From contig JANQEU010000045.1 in assembly GCA_028278225.1 (NCBI GenBank), positions 298,683-362,682 on the forward strand: a stretch of 64,000 bases of DNA, in the 5' to 3' direction. Positions 1-9,706 of this stretch are shown here, in pieces. Source of the DNA: Cyclobacteriaceae bacterium. Its GTDB lineage: Bacteria; Bacteroidota; Bacteroidia; Cytophagales; Cyclobacteriaceae. A program made the translations under genes and the position numbers. Positions within the stretch are counted from its first letter, which is position 1. The number at the start of each line of letters is the position of its first letter. Under the pieces are notes generated by a model. It saw nothing but the letters and a program-made list of their open reading frames with translations. It searched no databases and had not been told where the DNA came from.

Positions 1-717
1 TTAAAATCCGGAAATCTTATACCTGTGGGTTTTTCGGGTTCAAAGAGCCTCCTGGAAAATGAGAATAAGCTGTTTGAATATGAGTTGGCAAACCTTACCT
101 TCCGGTTGGGATACATTATGAATTTCAATGAATTCCAGAGCTTAACGGTCCTCGCTTTTAATCGATATAATTCGAATGAGTTTAAGGTCGGATCATCCGG
201 CAGTCAACTCGGAGGTGCAGTTTTGTTCAGCCAGAAGATTTCCGATACCCGTACTTTTAAGCTCGGTTTCTATGTCAATCCTGAGTTCTTCGGTCCACTT
301 TTCACGCCATTGTTGGGATTTGACTGGGAAATGAGTGACAGGGCCCGGATATATGGAACTCTTCCGATAACAGCAACCTATCAATATAAACTCAATGACA
401 GATTGTACGTCGGGGGTTACTTCAACGGATTGGTGTCCTCCTATATTCAGCCACAGATCGGAAACTTTTATGTTCAGCGGGGATTCAATTTCCTGTCCCC
501 GTATATTGATCTCTGTGTGACCAGACAGGTCGTTTTTCAAGTGCGCCCGGGATTTTTAATTGGTAGCAAGTTTAAAATGTACCAGAAGCAGGATAAGACA
601 GAATGGGCGCTAAGTGCTATTAAGATCGGCGATGACCGGACTGTACTCTCTGAAATAAATGCCAGTGGAATCCTGCTACAGGCGGGGTTGATTTACAGGT
701 ATCAATTCGAAAAATAA
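1..717 (+). CDS. Outer-membrane beta-barrel-like protein, 5' end cut by window edge
   Basis: The reading frame is open from base 1, so the first in-frame GTG at 25 is probably internal and the true start lies upstream of the window. The visible ~238 residues alternate short hydrophobic and polar stretches and end in an aromatic C-terminus (GLIYRYQFEK), as beta-strands of an outer-membrane barrel do. Stretches such as FKLGFYVNPEFFG and RLYVGGYFNGLVSS fit transmembrane strands. It resembles the Bacteroidota barrel proteins annotated as DUF6268, but that assignment is from general appearance only. No enzymatic motif is visible. The expected location is the outer membrane; the function is unknown. 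Confidence 0.6.
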   Translation, partial: LKSGNLIPVGFSGSKSLLENENKLFEYELANLTFRLGYIMNFNEFQSLTVLAFNRYNSNEFKVGSSGSQLGGAVLFSQKISDTRTFKLGFYVNPEFFGPLFTPLLGFDWEMSDRARIYGTLPITATYQYKLNDRLYVGGYFNGLVSSYIQPQIGNFYVQRGFNFLSPYIDLCVTRQVVFQVRPGFLIGSKFKMYQKQDKTEWALSAIKIGDDRTVLSEINASGILLQAGLIYRYQFEK

Positions 718-785
718 AAGGGATCTACTCCTGGGTGGAACAAGGTGACATTACACTCACAGCAATAAGGGGCGGACCGGGAGGT

Positions 786-1223
786 CTATTCCTGTTCTCT
801 AAGCCAGTGATAGGCATCCTCAGCATTCATAAAAACGCCGAGCTTCACTCCTATTTCTTTGAACTTACTGTCTGCGAGGAGTTTGAATTTCTCCATGGAG
901 TAATCCGCATAAATGTCATCACTCAGGATCACCGCATGAGCCTTCACCCCGGCATCTATGAATAGCAGGCTCTCCCAAACCTCCTCAAGCCACTTTTCAT
1001 CATCTGGTGTAAGCTCACCCAGCAGTTCCGTGTCGGCCAACCACTTCAGATTAGGATGATCTTTCTTTAATTTCAAGTATTCCTTCTGAAGATCCTGCAA
1101 CTGATCTCTAAAACCCTGACTTGAAGGTTTAGTCAGCCACCTGTGCCTGAGAACCGGAATGGAGGGATCAAGTTCACAAATCACAAGGTCATTTTCCAGG
1201 ATGGTGGTAACTACGGATTCCAT
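786..1223 (-). CDS. Small cytoplasmic alpha/beta protein, STAS/SpoIIAA-like
   Basis: This 145-residue protein has no signal peptide or membrane segment. It has the sequence feel of the STAS/SpoIIAA-like small proteins common in Bacteroidota: an N-terminal strand (DLVICELDPSIPVLRHRW), a central charged helix, then two strand-helix units around AHAVILSDD and IGVKLGVFMNAEDAYHWL. The ending is typical of a domain in which a last helix packs on the sheet. It lies 53 bp downstream of the AddB-like gene on the same strand and may be co-transcribed with it. No catalytic residues are recognisable, and the family call is tentative. Confidence 0.6.
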   Translation of the reverse strand: MESVVTTILENDLVICELDPSIPVLRHRWLTKPSSQGFRDQLQDLQKEYLKLKKDHPNLKWLADTELLGELTPDDEKWLEEVWESLLFIDAGVKAHAVILSDDIYADYSMEKFKLLADSKFKEIGVKLGVFMNAEDAYHWLREQE

Positions 1224-1276
1224 TATATTAATTTAACAAAATCGTACTTACCAAACCATTTCACACTGTTAAATTT

Positions 1277-4156
1277 TTAGATCCCCCGACCGCAGATTTC
1301 CTTGTAAGCGCAAAATCTGCATTTCTTTTCATCACTGATCTGATCAAACGGGATATCCGGGTTCCAGATCTCAGTCAGCAATTGACTCAAAATATACTCA
1401 AATTGGGCCAGGAACTGACGGAACTCCGATACGTCAGTAGCCGGCGATCTGGGTTCCTTTTGAATAATCTGCCAATTGAAATTTTCGTCAAACAGATCCC
1501 TGCTGTTAAACAATCCGGGCTCTATCTGATCGTAAGCTCCATTGTAGGTGTTCATAAAGAGATAACTGTAAAAGAAGACCTGGAAAACAGCTTTATTCCG
1601 TTTGTCGTTTTCCCTGTCTATCAAAGATTCGACATTGGCGAATTCCCTTTTGTCCTTTCCTGTCTTATAATCTATCACCCTGATCTTACCCTGTTTGAGA
1701 TCTATGCGGTCTATTTTTCCTTTGAGGCCAACCAGTATCTTGCGCCCGTTTGATTCAACCGGATAATCAAGGGTATACCCATCCTTGGTGCTTGTTTCCA
1801 GCCCAATGATCTTAAAAGGGGCATATTGCCTGTCAAATTTCAATATCTTCAAAGCAGTTTTTCTGATGATCTCCGCGGCTATGATATTGCGTCCTTCAAG
1901 TTTAAATTTCTTTTCATTCTTGACTTTGTAATGTGAAATGAAGGCCTTGTTGATCGCACCGTCTATGCCTCCTTCCAGCCAGAAAAAGTCATTGGGCTCG
2001 ATAATGTCCCGCTTTTGTTTTTTGATGAACTGACTGTACAGGATCTCCATGGTATCATGCAGAATATTTCCGAATACCATTGGATCAAGTTCCTCCTGCA
2101 ACTCATCAGGCTCATAAAGCTCAAGTATATACCTGAAGTAAAACCTTAACCTACAATATAAATAGGTATCTAAAGCTGAAGGGGTTAGCCTTGGCGTCCA
2201 CTCGCCGGCTTTGACCAGGAAACGATTCAGTTTATCCAGGACCTGTTCCGTCTTGTCCACAATTATGGCCTGAGGAGGAGTTACTTTGATCGGATTAGCC
2301 AGGATCCTTTTTTTGATCTTGTGGCCCGACTCAAATTCCAACTGTTGCACCAGGCGGCTGAGTTCTCCGTTCACATTGAATTCAGAGACGGTATTATAAA
2401 AGAAATGCACCCTTTTTGCCCGCTGAAGCAACCGGTAGAAGAGGTACGAATATATGGCGTCCTGATGTTCGAAAACCGGAAGCTGAAATGCCTTTCTGAT
2501 ATTGTACGGAACAAAGGAACCTCTTTTGGGAGGAGCAGGCCATGAACCCTCATTCATGTTCAGAATGAACACATTCTCAAAATCCAGGTTCCTGGTTTCT
2601 AAAATTCCCATGATCTGAATGCCATTCAAAGGCTCGCCGGTAAAAGGGACTTTCAGACTGTTTGAAAGCCGTTTGAAAAGCTTTAAGAGGAAATCGTAGC
2701 CGAGTTGGTGTGCCCGCTCTCCCATCATGTCCCTCAGTTTACTCACATGCTCGTAGAACCTGGCAATAAACTCCACTTCCATTTCACCGCCAACATCCTT
2801 TCGATCCTTGTGAAGTTGAGAAAGGATCTCCATCAGATATGCCAGTGGTTGTTCAGGTTTACTGAAGATCAGTTCCAATACTTCCGGCTTTTGGGGAAGT
2901 TCATCCTGATACAAAAAAATAAGATTACGTTTTTTGATCTCTCCGAGTAACGAATGTATCCCCGATCCGGCATTGGATTGCAGCAGCGGATGTTCCAGGA
3001 TCTCTACTACAGGTTTATGATAGAATGATGATCCGTGGACAAGATTTTCCCTCCTGGTAGACTGAAGCCGTAGCAGACTTTCGATCAGACTGTAGATGGT
3101 CGTATCCTTCAGCGGGTAACCCATCGTAATGTTTACATTCTCTACGGCCTCGGGAAGCGCATGTAAAACCGGGAACAACATGTACTCCTGGGGTAGTACC
3201 ACTACTGTTTTTTCAGGAGAATATTCCTCGGATCGTGTAAGTTCGGACAATACTTCGGCCATGGCTTTTGCCTGACCGACCTCAAGGGAGACCCCGGTTG
3301 CAGTGAAGCCTTTTCCCTGATTTAGCCATGATGGCGGCTCCTCCGGGAAGGATTTACCCAGTATGGTATCATTCCGGTAACCCCTTAGAAAGGTGCCCGC
3401 CTCCTGGCTGGTATCATTCATGTAGTAACCATCGATGTCCCACACCAATTCGGCATTCCGCTCCTTTACGTAGTACTTAATGATCGCTTCCTCAACATGA
3501 GTAAGGGCATTGAAACCGGCAAAAATCAATGACAGATCAGTAGGGTGGTCACCCGCTTCCAGTTCCTTTAAAAACTCACGGTAGATAAGGCCACCATATC
3601 CCTTCCCTTTCGCAATAAGTTTCGACCTGTAATCATGATATACCGGTTTGAGTATCTTCCAGGTTTCGAGGAAAGCTTTTTGCGTCTTCGATGTATCCGG
3701 AAAGAATGTAAGCCAGAAGGACTGAATGATGCTTTTCTCCTCATCGTCCAAAAAGTAGAATGCCTCATCCAGTTCCTTTTGGGTTTTGATGCTCGTGAAA
3801 AGCCGGTCGGCATCGACCATATATTGATCTATTTCTTCAAAATCCCGAAGGATCATCTCACCCCAGAAGAAGAACTTGTCAAAGGGCTCTTCCCTGTTGG
3901 GATATTGTTTGTAAGACTCATAAAGCAGGAAAACAGCTTCCAGCGTTTCAATTTTCCGAAGTGACGATTGCGCCAGAATGAAATCCTCAAAGCTGGCAAT
4001 CCTCGGCATCCAGACAGGCTTGTCAATCAATTTACCCAGCTCATTCCGGAAAAACAGCCCGGCACGTCTGTTTGGGAAAATAACACTGACCTCATCCAGG
4101 TGACCATGGTGGTCCTGATAGATCTTATCAACAATTTCACGGATAAAGGTGGTCAT
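1277..4156 (-). CDS. AddB-like PD-(D/E)XK exonuclease/inactivated helicase with 4Fe-4S cluster
   Basis: This 959-residue protein matches the Bacteroidota AddB-like family, which works in double-strand break end resection. Near residue 25 it has the PNRRAGLFF segment typical of these proteins, in place of an ATP-binding Walker A. The C-terminal RecB-type nuclease is seen as GKIDRIDL followed by RVIDYKTGK near residue 827, giving the Asp and Lys catalytic residues. A first cysteine in TYLYCRLRF (~residue 668) and three at the extreme C-terminus (CRFCAYKEIC) form the 4Fe-4S clamp pattern of AddB nucleases. The usual partner AddA is not adjacent: the upstream neighbour at 4288 is divergent. The short downstream gene at 786-1223 is on the same strand. 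Start is the ATG at 4156. Confidence 0.9.
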   Translation of the reverse strand: MTTFIREIVDKIYQDHHGHLDEVSVIFPNRRAGLFFRNELGKLIDKPVWMPRIASFEDFILAQSSLRKIETLEAVFLLYESYKQYPNREEPFDKFFFWGEMILRDFEEIDQYMVDADRLFTSIKTQKELDEAFYFLDDEEKSIIQSFWLTFFPDTSKTQKAFLETWKILKPVYHDYRSKLIAKGKGYGGLIYREFLKELEAGDHPTDLSLIFAGFNALTHVEEAIIKYYVKERNAELVWDIDGYYMNDTSQEAGTFLRGYRNDTILGKSFPEEPPSWLNQGKGFTATGVSLEVGQAKAMAEVLSELTRSEEYSPEKTVVVLPQEYMLFPVLHALPEAVENVNITMGYPLKDTTIYSLIESLLRLQSTRRENLVHGSSFYHKPVVEILEHPLLQSNAGSGIHSLLGEIKKRNLIFLYQDELPQKPEVLELIFSKPEQPLAYLMEILSQLHKDRKDVGGEMEVEFIARFYEHVSKLRDMMGERAHQLGYDFLLKLFKRLSNSLKVPFTGEPLNGIQIMGILETRNLDFENVFILNMNEGSWPAPPKRGSFVPYNIRKAFQLPVFEHQDAIYSYLFYRLLQRAKRVHFFYNTVSEFNVNGELSRLVQQLEFESGHKIKKRILANPIKVTPPQAIIVDKTEQVLDKLNRFLVKAGEWTPRLTPSALDTYLYCRLRFYFRYILELYEPDELQEELDPMVFGNILHDTMEILYSQFIKKQKRDIIEPNDFFWLEGGIDGAINKAFISHYKVKNEKKFKLEGRNIIAAEIIRKTALKILKFDRQYAPFKIIGLETSTKDGYTLDYPVESNGRKILVGLKGKIDRIDLKQGKIRVIDYKTGKDKREFANVESLIDRENDKRNKAVFQVFFYSYLFMNTYNGAYDQIEPGLFNSRDLFDENFNWQIIQKEPRSPATDVSEFRQFLAQFEYILSQLLTEIWNPDIPFDQISDEKKCRFCAYKEICGRGI

Positions 4157-4287
4157 GGATAACCATGCTAACTTATTGGATATTTTTATTGATGAAAAAA
4201 GGAAATAAAAAAATAAATTGTATGGTCCAATCTCAATCCACCCAATCGTCTATAGGTTGATTTTTTTTTAACAAAACAAAAGTTAAG

Positions 4288-4635
4288 ATGAAGGAATTTA
4301 TGCTATTGTTTAGAAACCTGGCTCCCGTAGAAGCCTATAGTTCATCCCCGGAGGAAATGCAGGAAACCATTCCGAAGTGGCAGAAATGGATGAAAGAGCT
4401 CGCTGAAGACGGACGTTTTGTGTCTACCGCCCCACTTGAGAGAGAGGGCACTTTTCTCACAAAAGAAACTGCCACGGACGGACCATACGCTGAAGTGAAA
4501 GAAGTGGTCCTTGGTTACCTTGTATTTAAAGCAAAGGACATGGCGGAAGCCACTGAGATCGGGAGGCAATGCCCCATCCTTGAAGACGGCGGTGGTTCTG
4601 TCGAGGTCAGACAGGTGGCGAATTTTGAAATGTAA
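4288..4635 (+). CDS. YCII/DGPF-domain protein paired with an ECF42 sigma factor
   Basis: This 115-residue protein belongs to the YCII-related (DGPF) family. The signature is seen as DGPYAEVKEVVLGYLVFKA in the C-terminal half, with the conserved His/Asp of YciI enzymes replaced as usual in the DGPF subgroup. It is a soluble ferredoxin-like-fold protein without a signal peptide. Its stop codon directly abuts the ATG of the sigma factor gene at 4636, so the two are translationally coupled. DGPF proteins are the known genomic partners of ECF42 sigma factors and are often members of their regulon. The biochemical role is not established, so a sensor, effector or small-molecule-binding role are all possible. 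Confidence 0.88.
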   Translation: MKEFMLLFRNLAPVEAYSSSPEEMQETIPKWQKWMKELAEDGRFVSTAPLEREGTFLTKETATDGPYAEVKEVVLGYLVFKAKDMAEATEIGRQCPILEDGGGSVEVRQVANFEM

Positions 4636-5907
4636 ATGGCCGGAAGCGCCAACGAAAACCAAATTGTTGATCATCTTTTCCGGCACGAGTCGGGAAGGAT
4701 GGTTGCCGCTTTGACGAAACTTTTTGGTTTTGACCGGCTGGAAATTGCGGAAGACCTCATCCAGGATACTTTCATACAGGCTGTCGAGTCGTGGAAGGTA
4801 AAAGGGACGCCCGACAACCCCCAGGGATGGTTGTACAGGGTGGCCAAGAACAAAGCCACAGATTATGTCCGGAGGCAGCAAACAAAAAGAAAGATCGATG
4901 AGCAGCTCAAGACGGCCATACCTGTCGACTATTCCATAACCGCTCACCTGGAGCAGGCTTTTCAGTCAATAGATGACAGCCAGCTTCAGATGCTTTTTGC
5001 CGTTTGTCATCCAAGTGTTCCGAAAGAAGCGCGAATTGCACTGGCCCTTAAAACCCTGGGCGGATTCAGCATCCAGGAAATCGCCAATGCTTTTCTGACC
5101 AATAAGGAAACTATCAATAAACGGCTCTATCGCGCCAAAGAGAAAATCAGGAAAGAGAGAATCGAACTGGAATTTCCGCATGAGTCCAGGTTGAAGGACC
5201 GGCTGGAAAGTGTGCTTGAAACCATTTATCTCCTATTCAATGAAGGATATTATTCCAGGAGCAACGAGTCCGTCCTCAGGAAAGATCTGTGTCTTGAGGC
5301 CATGAGATTGGCTTTGCTTCTGCTTCAATCTGAAATTACTTCTCAAACAGATACAGATCTCAATGCATTAATGGCTTTGATGTGTTTCCATGCCTCCCGG
5401 TTTGAAAGCAGGATCGGGGAAGGGGGAGAAATGATACCCTGGAGCCAGCAGGATCAGACAAAGTGGAATGCCGAACTCATCAATCGCGGCACTTATTATC
5501 TCAGGCTAACCAATCCGGACAACTTCAATTCGCGATACCAGGTAGAAGCCGGGATCGCATATTATCATACACATCCCGAATCGAAAGAAAAATGGGAGGG
5601 GCTACTAAGCCTGTACAATCGACTGGCCAGACTCACCTCTAATCCGATGGTGCTGCTCAACCAGGCCTACGTGATCAGTAAAGTGAAAACACCTTATGAC
5701 GCCATCGACTTTATCGACAGCATAGATATGATCAAAGGACATTATCTCTATTACGCGCTGAGAGGGGAACTTTTGATGGAAATCAACAAAGTAGAGGCGC
5801 GAAACGATCTGCAAAAAGCTCATGAGCTCGCTCCGTTAAAAGCCGAAAAAAAAGTTTTGAAGAGCAAAATTGAAAAAATAGACAAGTCAGGGTCAAAACA
5901 CCATTGA
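4636..5907 (+). CDS. ECF42-type RNA polymerase sigma factor with C-terminal TPR-like extension
   Basis: This 423-residue protein has a sigma-70 region 2 at roughly residues 15-80 (DRLEIAEDLIQDTFIQAVESW, then NPQGWLYRVAKNKATDYVRR) and region 4 at roughly 110-170 (GFSIQEIANAFLTNKETINKR). A ~240-residue helical extension follows, which begins with the FNEGYYSRS segment found after the sigma core in ECF42 members. ECF42 factors lack a classical anti-sigma factor; the extension is thought to control activity. The adjoining DGPF gene (4288-4635) is the family's hallmark partner. No membrane segment is present. The start is fixed by the TAA-ATG junction with the upstream gene. Confidence 0.92.
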   Translation: MAGSANENQIVDHLFRHESGRMVAALTKLFGFDRLEIAEDLIQDTFIQAVESWKVKGTPDNPQGWLYRVAKNKATDYVRRQQTKRKIDEQLKTAIPVDYSITAHLEQAFQSIDDSQLQMLFAVCHPSVPKEARIALALKTLGGFSIQEIANAFLTNKETINKRLYRAKEKIRKERIELEFPHESRLKDRLESVLETIYLLFNEGYYSRSNESVLRKDLCLEAMRLALLLLQSEITSQTDTDLNALMALMCFHASRFESRIGEGGEMIPWSQQDQTKWNAELINRGTYYLRLTNPDNFNSRYQVEAGIAYYHTHPESKEKWEGLLSLYNRLARLTSNPMVLLNQAYVISKVKTPYDAIDFIDSIDMIKGHYLYYALRGELLMEINKVEARNDLQKAHELAPLKAEKKVLKSKIEKIDKSGSKHH

Positions 5908-6002
5908 TAATTCGTCCTGAACTCGCCAAAACCTCCCTTACTGTTGTAACCAAACACACATACGGCAGTAAGTTGAACTGTAAACTTTAATGATTTCTCA
6001 GA

Positions 6003-6992
6003 TTGATGGACAATAACCGATTTACCGGCTTGAAAATGAACATCTGCACGTGTTTCATTCTGCTTGCATTTGTAAGTTGTGATAGTTTCCGGAAGGAAGC
6101 CGAGCCTGACAATGAATCCCAAAACAACTATGCAGTCATGGTCAGGCTTTGCTTGGAGGACAACAAGATATCTACCGAATGGAAAAAGGCCCTTACAAGA
6201 AGGCATAGTAAACAATTCCTGGATTCCCTGTCACAGGTGAAAAGGCCGCTGACCGATGAAGAAAATAAATGGTACGAACTGATCACTTCCAGAGCGGAAT
6301 ATTGGAACCAATTGAAGGATTCCCTGAGAGTACCCTTCGGTGACATCTATATCAATGACTCAACCTATGTTTTTCTGGGATACCTGGGTAGTAATGACGG
6401 TTTCACCTATCAATATCAGACGGTCTGTTTTGATCTCACCGCCCTGCAAAAAACATATGGTTCGGCAAATGATCCGGTGAACACCAACCGAATAGACAGA
6501 CTATTTGCCCATGAGTATACACATCTGCTGTCAAAGGAATGGGCGAGGCAAAATGAATTAAAACTCAATAACTACCAGGACAGTATTTTGTGGGAATGCA
6601 TTTATGAAGGGATTGGCATGTATAGATCCATGTCGGCGCGATGGTTCCCTGTTGGAGACTCATTATCGGAGATTTCAGCCCGTACATTTGAAACTTTATA
6701 TCCAACTTTTTCCGAGCGCCTCACCACAATTATGACCGCAGAACAACTTTCGGATTCCGACAAAGAAAGATTGCACAAAAGACTTTCGCATGGACCTATG
6801 ACTCAGAAATGGGGAGCACTCCCTGTGGGCGTGTGGCTGGCGATGGAGGCAAAGGGGAATGATATGAATCTCAGAAAATGGGTTGAAAAAGGTCCGGATG
6901 CTATCATCCCTTTAGGAAGTAAATACCTGACAGGAGAAAGTAAGATCAGGTTTGATAGTGTATTTGGAGAAACCCAGGCAGAGAAAAGATAA
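6003..6992 (+). CDS. Lipoprotein with gluzincin-type zinc metallopeptidase motif
   Basis: This ~329-residue protein carries an HExxH zinc motif (FAHEYTHLLSKEW) near residue 172, preceded by a strand-like segment that ends in RIDRLFAHEYTH. A downstream acidic helix (LWECIYEGIGMYRS) may supply the third zinc ligand, which would make it a gluzincin, loosely like DUF2268-type predicted Zn-proteases. The N-terminus has a short hydrophobic stretch ending in a lipobox-like AFVSC, so export and lipid attachment are likely. The ATG at 6036 (MNICTCFILLAFVSC) is a better signal-peptide start than the ATG pair at 6003/6006. It stands alone between ECF42 and the FtsX-type permease. Substrate is unknown. 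Confidence 0.7.
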   Translation: MMDNNRFTGLKMNICTCFILLAFVSCDSFRKEAEPDNESQNNYAVMVRLCLEDNKISTEWKKALTRRHSKQFLDSLSQVKRPLTDEENKWYELITSRAEYWNQLKDSLRVPFGDIYINDSTYVFLGYLGSNDGFTYQYQTVCFDLTALQKTYGSANDPVNTNRIDRLFAHEYTHLLSKEWARQNELKLNNYQDSILWECIYEGIGMYRSMSARWFPVGDSLSEISARTFETLYPTFSERLTTIMTAEQLSDSDKERLHKRLSHGPMTQKWGALPVGVWLAMEAKGNDMNLRKWVEKGPDAIIPLGSKYLTGESKIRFDSVFGETQAEKR

Positions 6993-7144
6993 GAAGACAC
7001 AGTACTTCCCGGTTTCATTGATCCACTATTGGCCATCGCATTCAGGTGACCGGCTTCAGGTAAAAAATAAATCTTTCTCACAGCAGGTGAGATGCAACTT
7101 TCGGAACGTTTCAGGCATCTAATATTAGGTCAACTCAAAATAAC

Positions 7145-9508
7145 ATGTTCCGGAACTACTTCAAAACCTCCCTGCGAAACCTGATCAAGAACCCATTATC
7201 ATCCGTCATCAACGTACTTGGCCTTGCGGCTGCAATCGGTTGTTGCATGGTGGTATATGCCTATCTGACTATGGAATTCACAGCCGAGGATCAGCATCTG
7301 AAAGCAGACAGGATCTTCATGGTAAAAAGCCTGGTGGACCGGGATGGAGAAGCTGAATGGTTCGGGATATCACCTACACCGATCGGCCTTAGCCTCAAGC
7401 AGGATTTTCCCCAGATCAGTAAAATGTGCAGGATCGAAGATCGCAATGTTGTGGTCAAGCGGGAACAAAATGTATTCCAGGAGTGGACACGCATGGTAGA
7501 CCCTGAGTTCCTTGAAATGTTCGATTTTAATATGATCCGGGGCAATGCTTCCCCCCTGGAGGATCGGGGAAATGTCATCATCAATGAGAAGATGGTGAAA
7601 AAATACTTCGGAGATGAAAACCCATTAGGACAAACCGTCAACATGCGTTTTCCTGGAAGTAAGAATATCCCTCTGAAAGTCACCGGGGTAGTCAGAATTG
7701 AACCGATGAGTACCAGCTTTGAATTCGACTTTCTTACCAATTTCAGTTTACTGGAAATCGCAGATCCGGATTTTAGCGAAACGGACTGGTCCGAAAATAT
7801 CAACGGCACTTTCATTTTGATGGATGACCCCAAGGACATAGAAACTATCACCGGAAACATCAGGGCATACAGCGAACTCACTAACAGCGTGCAAAAAGAC
7901 TTTGATTTCATGGACTTTGATTTTGAGCCAGTTGCCACGCTTTATGAGCGATCCCATGACATCCGGTGGGACATATCCCGGCAGGCAGATGTCGAAGGGC
8001 AGTGGATACTGTCGGTCATAGCGATCCTCATGCTGGCTCTGGCCTGTCTCAATTACTTGAACATCGCCATTTCTTCGGCAGTGAAGCGCCTGAAGGAAAT
8101 AGGGATCCGGAAAGTGATTGGAGCCAGTCGCCAGCGACTTATACTTCAGTTTATGGTGGAGAATATTCTACTTGCCTTTATAGCCCTTGTTATGGGAATT
8201 ATTTTAGGCGGGACGTTTTTTCTTCCCGGACTGAACAATGTTTTTGCGATCGAGATGGGGCTGGATGTGCTGGATCCTGTATTCTTTGTCTTTATTATAG
8301 CGTTGCTTTTACTGACTGCCATCTCATCGGGCGCGTATCCGGCCATGTACATTTCAAGTTTCCAGGTGGTTTCGATCCTGAAAGGAAAATTGATTTTTGG
8401 AAGGAAAAATTTGTTGTCCAGGATCTTCCTTTCCTTTCAGTTTGTCATTGCCTGCCTTGCTGTTGTTTGCGGGGTTTTGTTCACCCTCAATACCAACTAT
8501 CAGATGGAACGGCCATGGGGTTATGAACAGAAATCTGCGATGATGGTGCGGGTAGAGAATAGCAATGACCTCTTGCAATTGAAAAATCACCTCAGTCAAA
8601 ATACCGACATTCTTTCGATGTCTATGAGCGCCCACCACCTCGGGGTCCGCGTTTCGTCGACGGTAGTGGAATTTCCCGACCGTAAACTGGAAGGAAGACG
8701 GCTGGATATTGACGCGGATTACATCGGAACCATGAAATTGCAGATCATGGAAGGCAGGGATTTTAGAAAAAACTTTGAATCGGATCGCAACTCCGTACTG
8801 GTTAACGAAACCTTTGCCAGGACAATGGAATGGGAGGATCCAATTGACAAAACTTTCAGATATGACAGCATTCAATACAGGGTTATCGGCCTCTTAAAAG
8901 ATTTTCATTTTTACAGTTTCTGGAATGAGATAGAACCGACTTTCCTGAGACTGGGTCCCGAGGAAGAATTCAGGTACCTCGCAATCCGTACCCACGAAGG
9001 CAAACTCACGGAAGTTTTTGAAGAGGTCGAGACAACCTGGGCGACCATGTTTCCCGATATTCCCTTCAATGGCGATTATCAATCACAACTGTTCGACAAT
9101 TTTTTCCGGAACATCAACGGTCATAAAGTTCTAATGCTATCTGTGGCGATAATAGCGACACTTATGACCTGCCTTGGTTTATATGGTCTTGTTTCCTTAA
9201 ATGTATCCGGCCGCCTGAGGGAGTTCAGCATTCGAAAGGTGCTTGGGGCCGATATCATAGCAATGAGCAAGGCGGTAGGATCACATTTCATCGTATTCCT
9301 CATGATTGCCATTATCGTTGGAGGTCCGTTAAGTTACATCACCATCAATGGCCTGTTTGAAATGATCTATGAGTGGCCAATGCCCATTTCTGCTTTACAT
9401 ATCATCGGTTCATTGATATTGATTGTCCTTGTGGTGGTCCTTACCATCAGCTCGCAATTATTTAAAGTAATAAGAGCCAACCCGACAGAAGGCCTGAGAG
9501 TGGAATAA
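7145..9508 (+). CDS. MacB/FtsX-type ABC transporter permease
   Basis: This 787-residue protein has the layout of the long Bacteroidota permeases: an N-terminal segment (FRNYFKTSLRNLIKNPLSS) and first membrane helix, a MacB periplasmic core domain (residues ~40-260), an FtsX domain with three to four helices (~285-405), a second periplasmic domain (~440-650) and a second FtsX domain (~670-780). The motif KEIGIRKVIGASRQRLILQF follows the first cluster, and EFSIRKVLGADI marks the repeat. It ends in ANPTEGLRVE, typical of the family. No ATPase gene is adjacent. These proteins act in inner-membrane mechanotransmission or lipoprotein/peptide export; the substrate here is not evident. Confidence 0.92.
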   Translation: MFRNYFKTSLRNLIKNPLSSVINVLGLAAAIGCCMVVYAYLTMEFTAEDQHLKADRIFMVKSLVDRDGEAEWFGISPTPIGLSLKQDFPQISKMCRIEDRNVVVKREQNVFQEWTRMVDPEFLEMFDFNMIRGNASPLEDRGNVIINEKMVKKYFGDENPLGQTVNMRFPGSKNIPLKVTGVVRIEPMSTSFEFDFLTNFSLLEIADPDFSETDWSENINGTFILMDDPKDIETITGNIRAYSELTNSVQKDFDFMDFDFEPVATLYERSHDIRWDISRQADVEGQWILSVIAILMLALACLNYLNIAISSAVKRLKEIGIRKVIGASRQRLILQFMVENILLAFIALVMGIILGGTFFLPGLNNVFAIEMGLDVLDPVFFVFIIALLLLTAISSGAYPAMYISSFQVVSILKGKLIFGRKNLLSRIFLSFQFVIACLAVVCGVLFTLNTNYQMERPWGYEQKSAMMVRVENSNDLLQLKNHLSQNTDILSMSMSAHHLGVRVSSTVVEFPDRKLEGRRLDIDADYIGTMKLQIMEGRDFRKNFESDRNSVLVNETFARTMEWEDPIDKTFRYDSIQYRVIGLLKDFHFYSFWNEIEPTFLRLGPEEEFRYLAIRTHEGKLTEVFEEVETTWATMFPDIPFNGDYQSQLFDNFFRNINGHKVLMLSVAIIATLMTCLGLYGLVSLNVSGRLREFSIRKVLGADIIAMSKAVGSHFIVFLMIAIIVGGPLSYITINGLFEMIYEWPMPISALHIIGSLILIVLVVVLTISSQLFKVIRANPTEGLRVE

Positions 9509-9706
9509 CCAAATATCCGGATGAAGTTTGGATTCATTTTCCGGAACACTGCTTTTTATTAATTCTGCAGATCAATTCAACAATAAATACATGGGTAATC
9601 ATGTGTTCGTTTCCACTTTGAGGCACCTATCCTAAATCCGGACTAAGAGGGAGTACAATTACCGCCCGGTGAGATCGTTATAAGTGGAAAAAAACCGAGC
9701 AAGACC

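Noticed and set aside
4342..4947. Open frame of 201 codons on the minus strand
   Set aside because: It runs antisense through the DGPF and ECF42 genes, which are clearly coding on the plus strand, and shows no domain.
7966..8526. Open frame of 186 codons on the plus strand
   Set aside because: It lies in a second frame inside the FtsX-type permease gene and has no recognisable domain or start context.
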